Of a stretch of 64,000 nucleotides of DNA, positions 61,836-64,000 are shown in pieces (the first letter of the stretch is position 1; each line of letters starts with the position of its first letter). Origin of the DNA: Prorocentrum cordatum (taxonomy: Eukaryota; Sar; Dinophyceae; Prorocentrales; Prorocentraceae); NCBI GenBank assembly GCA_963575745.1, contig CAUYUJ010017658.1:5001-69000 (forward strand). The letters run 5' to 3'. The position numbers and the translations under genes are program-made. The notes under the pieces were generated by a model. That model was not told the origin of the DNA and made no database searches. It worked only from the letters and a program-made list of their open reading frames with translations.

Positions 61836-62460
61836 CAAATGCTAACGACAATGGGCAACTACCACTATCGCTTGGAGTGCACTCGCTCAAATTACTCAGA
61901 TCCCCTAGCGTCGCGCGCGACTCTATTCCAGCGCGCCCACGTCGTGTTGTCACGCGCCGCGCCCCAACGCTGAGTTGAACTGGCGGCGAAACGATCCCTT
62001 GGATTGCGCGCCGGGGCTCCTGGCGCGAACGCCCATGCACCGCGCGGACCGCTGCGGCGTTCAGCTCGCTGGGCAACGACCGATCGCCACGCTTGCCCAC
62101 CGTGCGTCGGCGCAACCAGGGCCCAACATGCCCAGGCGAGGCCATAGACAAGGGGGCTCGCCCGACGTCCCCTTCCCATTCTCAGGGGGACATCGGCGTC
62201 GACGGGCACTGGCAGGTGATCCAGGAGATTGTGCGACCGCAGCCGAAGGGATCGAGGTGGCGATTTTAGCGGGCGACAACCGTCATCTCCGCGATCTACG
62301 CAGCAGCGGACAACATCGCGGCGGGAAGCCGACCGCGACCGCCCCGCGCCAGCTCGCGCCCCGCGCGCCAACCGCCGCCGCCCCGAAGCACGAACCACCC
62401 CACGACCCGACCAAAATTGACATGAGCTGCGGGGCACATAGGGAAAGGGCTCCCGCCTGA

Positions 62461-62955
62461 GACGTCCTCGCATTTCACTCACAAGCGAGGCTCGCGCTCG
62501 ACGCTTCCTCCTGATTCAAGCCTGAAGAAGCAAAAGGCGACGACAATTACAAAATTTGGGATGACCCGAGTGGATTTCTAACATGAACTGCGGGCCCCAG
62601 ATGGAAGGAACTCCATTTTCAGACTTCCTCACAATTCATTCACGCACGAGGTTCCTGCTCGAGAATTCTTCCACATTCAAGCCTGAAGGGCCCAACAATG
62701 ACGACAAATAATAATTTATGGACGACCGCCTCGGGTTCCTGACATTCGCTGCGGGCCCCATCGGCAGGGGCTCCCTTCTAAGACTTCCTCGCAATTCATC
62801 CTCGCAACTCATTCACAGATGAGGTTCCCGCTGGCAAATTCCTCCACACTCAGGCCTCAGGGCCTCAGTGACGACTAATCTAATTTTTTGGATGGCCCGC
62901 CTCGGACTCCTAACGTGAGCTGCGGTCCCCATAGGGAGGGGGCTCCCGTCTGAGA
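62461..62955. repeat. ~160-bp satellite, units 1-3
   Basis: Three tandem units share GACTTCCTCGCAATTCA, TTCACAGACGAGG-TCCCGCTCG, TTCCTCCACATTCAAGCCT, TGGATGGCCCGCTCGG and GAGCTGCGGGCCCC in that order. Divergence between units is moderate. Confidence 0.8.
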
Positions 62956-63435
62956 ATCCCACCAGCCCTCTGGGCGTCGGTGGTTTAGAGCGTTTCCTCT
63001 TCCACCCCTCCTTCTTCCCCTTCGGGGAGGGGTTTGCCCCTCCCCCTACCCCCTCCCCACTGACCTGGACAGGGGGGGCGGGGAGCGGTCAGAGCGTCCA
63101 AAACGGCCTCGCCGAGGAAGTCAAAATCATTGATTTTACTAAGATGTTGGCCCCATTTTGGCCCCCAGAGGGGGCAGCACTAATTGAAGCTCCCCTCTTC
63201 TTTGATCGATTTCTTCCTAGATGGCCCCAAGAAGCGCCCAGGAGGCACCAAGAGGCCCCAAGATGGCCCCAAGATGGCCCCAAGAGGTCCCCAGGAGGCT
63301 CCCAAGAGGATCCCAAACGGCCCAAAGAGGCCCCCCCGAGGCACCCAAGACGCCGAAACGCCCCCCAGGACGACCCTCTACTCGCCTGGGCGTCGCTTCT
63401 GGGCGGGCTGGTGGGGATACGCGAAGCGTTTAGAA
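62956..63435. mobile_element. CACCAGCCC ... GGGCTGGTG element inserted in the satellite
   Basis: Left end CCCACCAGCCCTCTGGGCG, TGGTTTAGAGCGTTTCCTC. Right end CTCGCCTGGGCGTCGCTTC, GGGCTGGTGGGGATACGCG, AAGCGTTT. It splits the satellite; AGAAT precedes the left end and follows the right end, a possible 5-bp target duplication. The interior is a C-rich tract and a CCAAGAG array. Confidence 0.6.
63225..63350. repeat. CCAAGAGGCCC array
   Basis: CCCCAAGATGG, CCAAGAGGCCC and CCCAAGAGGATCCC units on the plus strand within the inserted element. Confidence 0.75.
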
Positions 63436-63860
63436 TTCCTTGCAATTCGCTCACTGACGAGGCTCCCTTCCGAGACTTCCTCCATATTCAGGCCTGACGA
63501 GCCAACAAACAAATTTGAATGATGACCCCCTCTCGGATTCAAACATGAGCGCGGGCCCCAGAGGGGGGGGAGTCACCGCTTCAGACTTCGTCGCAATTCG
63601 CTCAGATACGAAGCTCCCGCTCGAGACTTCCTCCACGTTCAAGCCTCAGGTGCCCCGAAAAGCACAAATCACACATGTTTGGATGGCCCGCTCGGGTTCA
63701 ACCATGAGCCGCGGGCCCCGAAGGGATGGGGTTTCCGCCTGAGGCCGCCGCGCAGTTCACTCACAGACGAGGCCCCCGCTCGTGTCTTCCTCCATGTTCA
63801 AGCCTCAGGGGACCAAATGTGACGTCAATCGAACATTTTCGGTTGATCCGTTCGGATTGG
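63436..63860. repeat. ~160-bp satellite, units 4-6
   Basis: Continuation of the units at 62461-62955 beyond the inserted element, with the same ordered words (GAGACTTCCTCCA-TTCA, CAGGCCT/AAGCCTCAGG, GAGCGCGGGCCCC). Confidence 0.75.
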
Positions 63861-63885
63861 GATGCGGATGGTAATGGTGATACGG

Positions 63886-63895
63886 ATGACGATGG

Positions 63896-63927
<32 letters not shown>

Positions 63928-63934
63928 GTTGTTC
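63886..63934. repeat. GAT microsatellite
   Basis: About 15 GAT units, the last 12 nearly pure. Confidence 0.9.
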
Positions 63935-64000
63935 TTCCTCCGCCGCAGCAGCGATTCGCAATCCATCCAGGGTGGGGCCCAGGGCATCTCCCCTGCGCTC

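Noticed and set aside
61641-61973. Cys/Lys-rich secreted or metal-binding peptide
   Set aside because: The Cys pattern follows a decayed 30-bp tandem repeat and has no signal peptide or family resemblance.
1-64000. rRNA, tRNA or snRNA genes
   Set aside because: I looked for conserved tRNA boxes and rRNA core words and saw none that I could support. A covariance-model scan would be needed to exclude single tRNAs.

Overview
The window is nuclear DNA of a dinoflagellate. The decisive marker is an exact 22-nt match, on the minus strand at 50431-50452, to the dinoflagellate spliced leader (SL) that is trans-spliced onto nuclear mRNAs. A second, mutated tandem copy lies at 56781-56817. Supporting signs are GC-AG and GA-AG introns flanked by short direct repeats, a pentatricopeptide (PPR) gene with the degenerate GEWQQAL-type repeats common in dinoflagellates, GC-rich sequence, very low gene density and a large load of repeats. 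Prorocentrum-like dinoflagellates are a plausible source, but the species is an inference from memory and was not tested. No rRNA, tRNA, CRISPR or prokaryotic operon signal was seen.

Layout. 1-3.4 kb: CCAAGAGGGCCC-type arrays interrupted by perfect hairpins, plus minisatellites. 3.4-5.5 kb (minus): an unrecognised gene, about 624 aa, with one GC-AG intron and a one-base homopolymer frameshift. 5.7-8.4 kb: more CCAAGAG arrays and repeat-element ends. 8.5-11.75 kb (minus): a large unrecognised gene, about 1092 aa, again with a one-base homopolymer frameshift. 11.8-31.9 kb: essentially gene-free, packed with foldback (MITE-like) elements of several families, microsatellites and minisatellites. 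31.9-35.5 kb (minus): a PPR gene, about 755 aa. It has a GA-AG intron filled by a CCAAGAG array, a GC-AG intron, and a 199-bp MITE inserted inside the reading frame with a 5-bp target duplication. 35.5-40.7 kb: repeats. 40.8-43.9 kb (minus): a decayed reverse-transcriptase element. 44.06-50.47 kb (minus): a nearly intact non-LTR retrotransposon with two ORFs, a 16-bp target-site duplication, and the SL at its extreme 5' end. 51.57-56.83 kb (minus): a second, decayed SL-headed retroelement in a different family. 57.3-58.3 kb: a ~77-bp minisatellite. 58.4-64 kb: foldback element, CCT/GAG microsatellites and a ~160-bp satellite interrupted by another element.

Main result. Two different non-LTR retroelements have integrated copies that begin with the spliced leader. 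In the complete one the SL abuts the target-site duplication, so the mRNA that was reverse transcribed had been trans-spliced, and the copy has captured host SL as its 5' terminus. In the second, two SL copies lie in tandem and the inner one is cut to exactly the last 15 nt. That is the pattern expected if a captured SL is trans-spliced again at the AG inside it, so it records at least two rounds of transcription, trans-splicing and retroposition. A second result is the MITE in the PPR gene: removing it with one target duplication restores the reading frame exactly, which makes it either a recent gene-breaking insertion or an intron-generating element.
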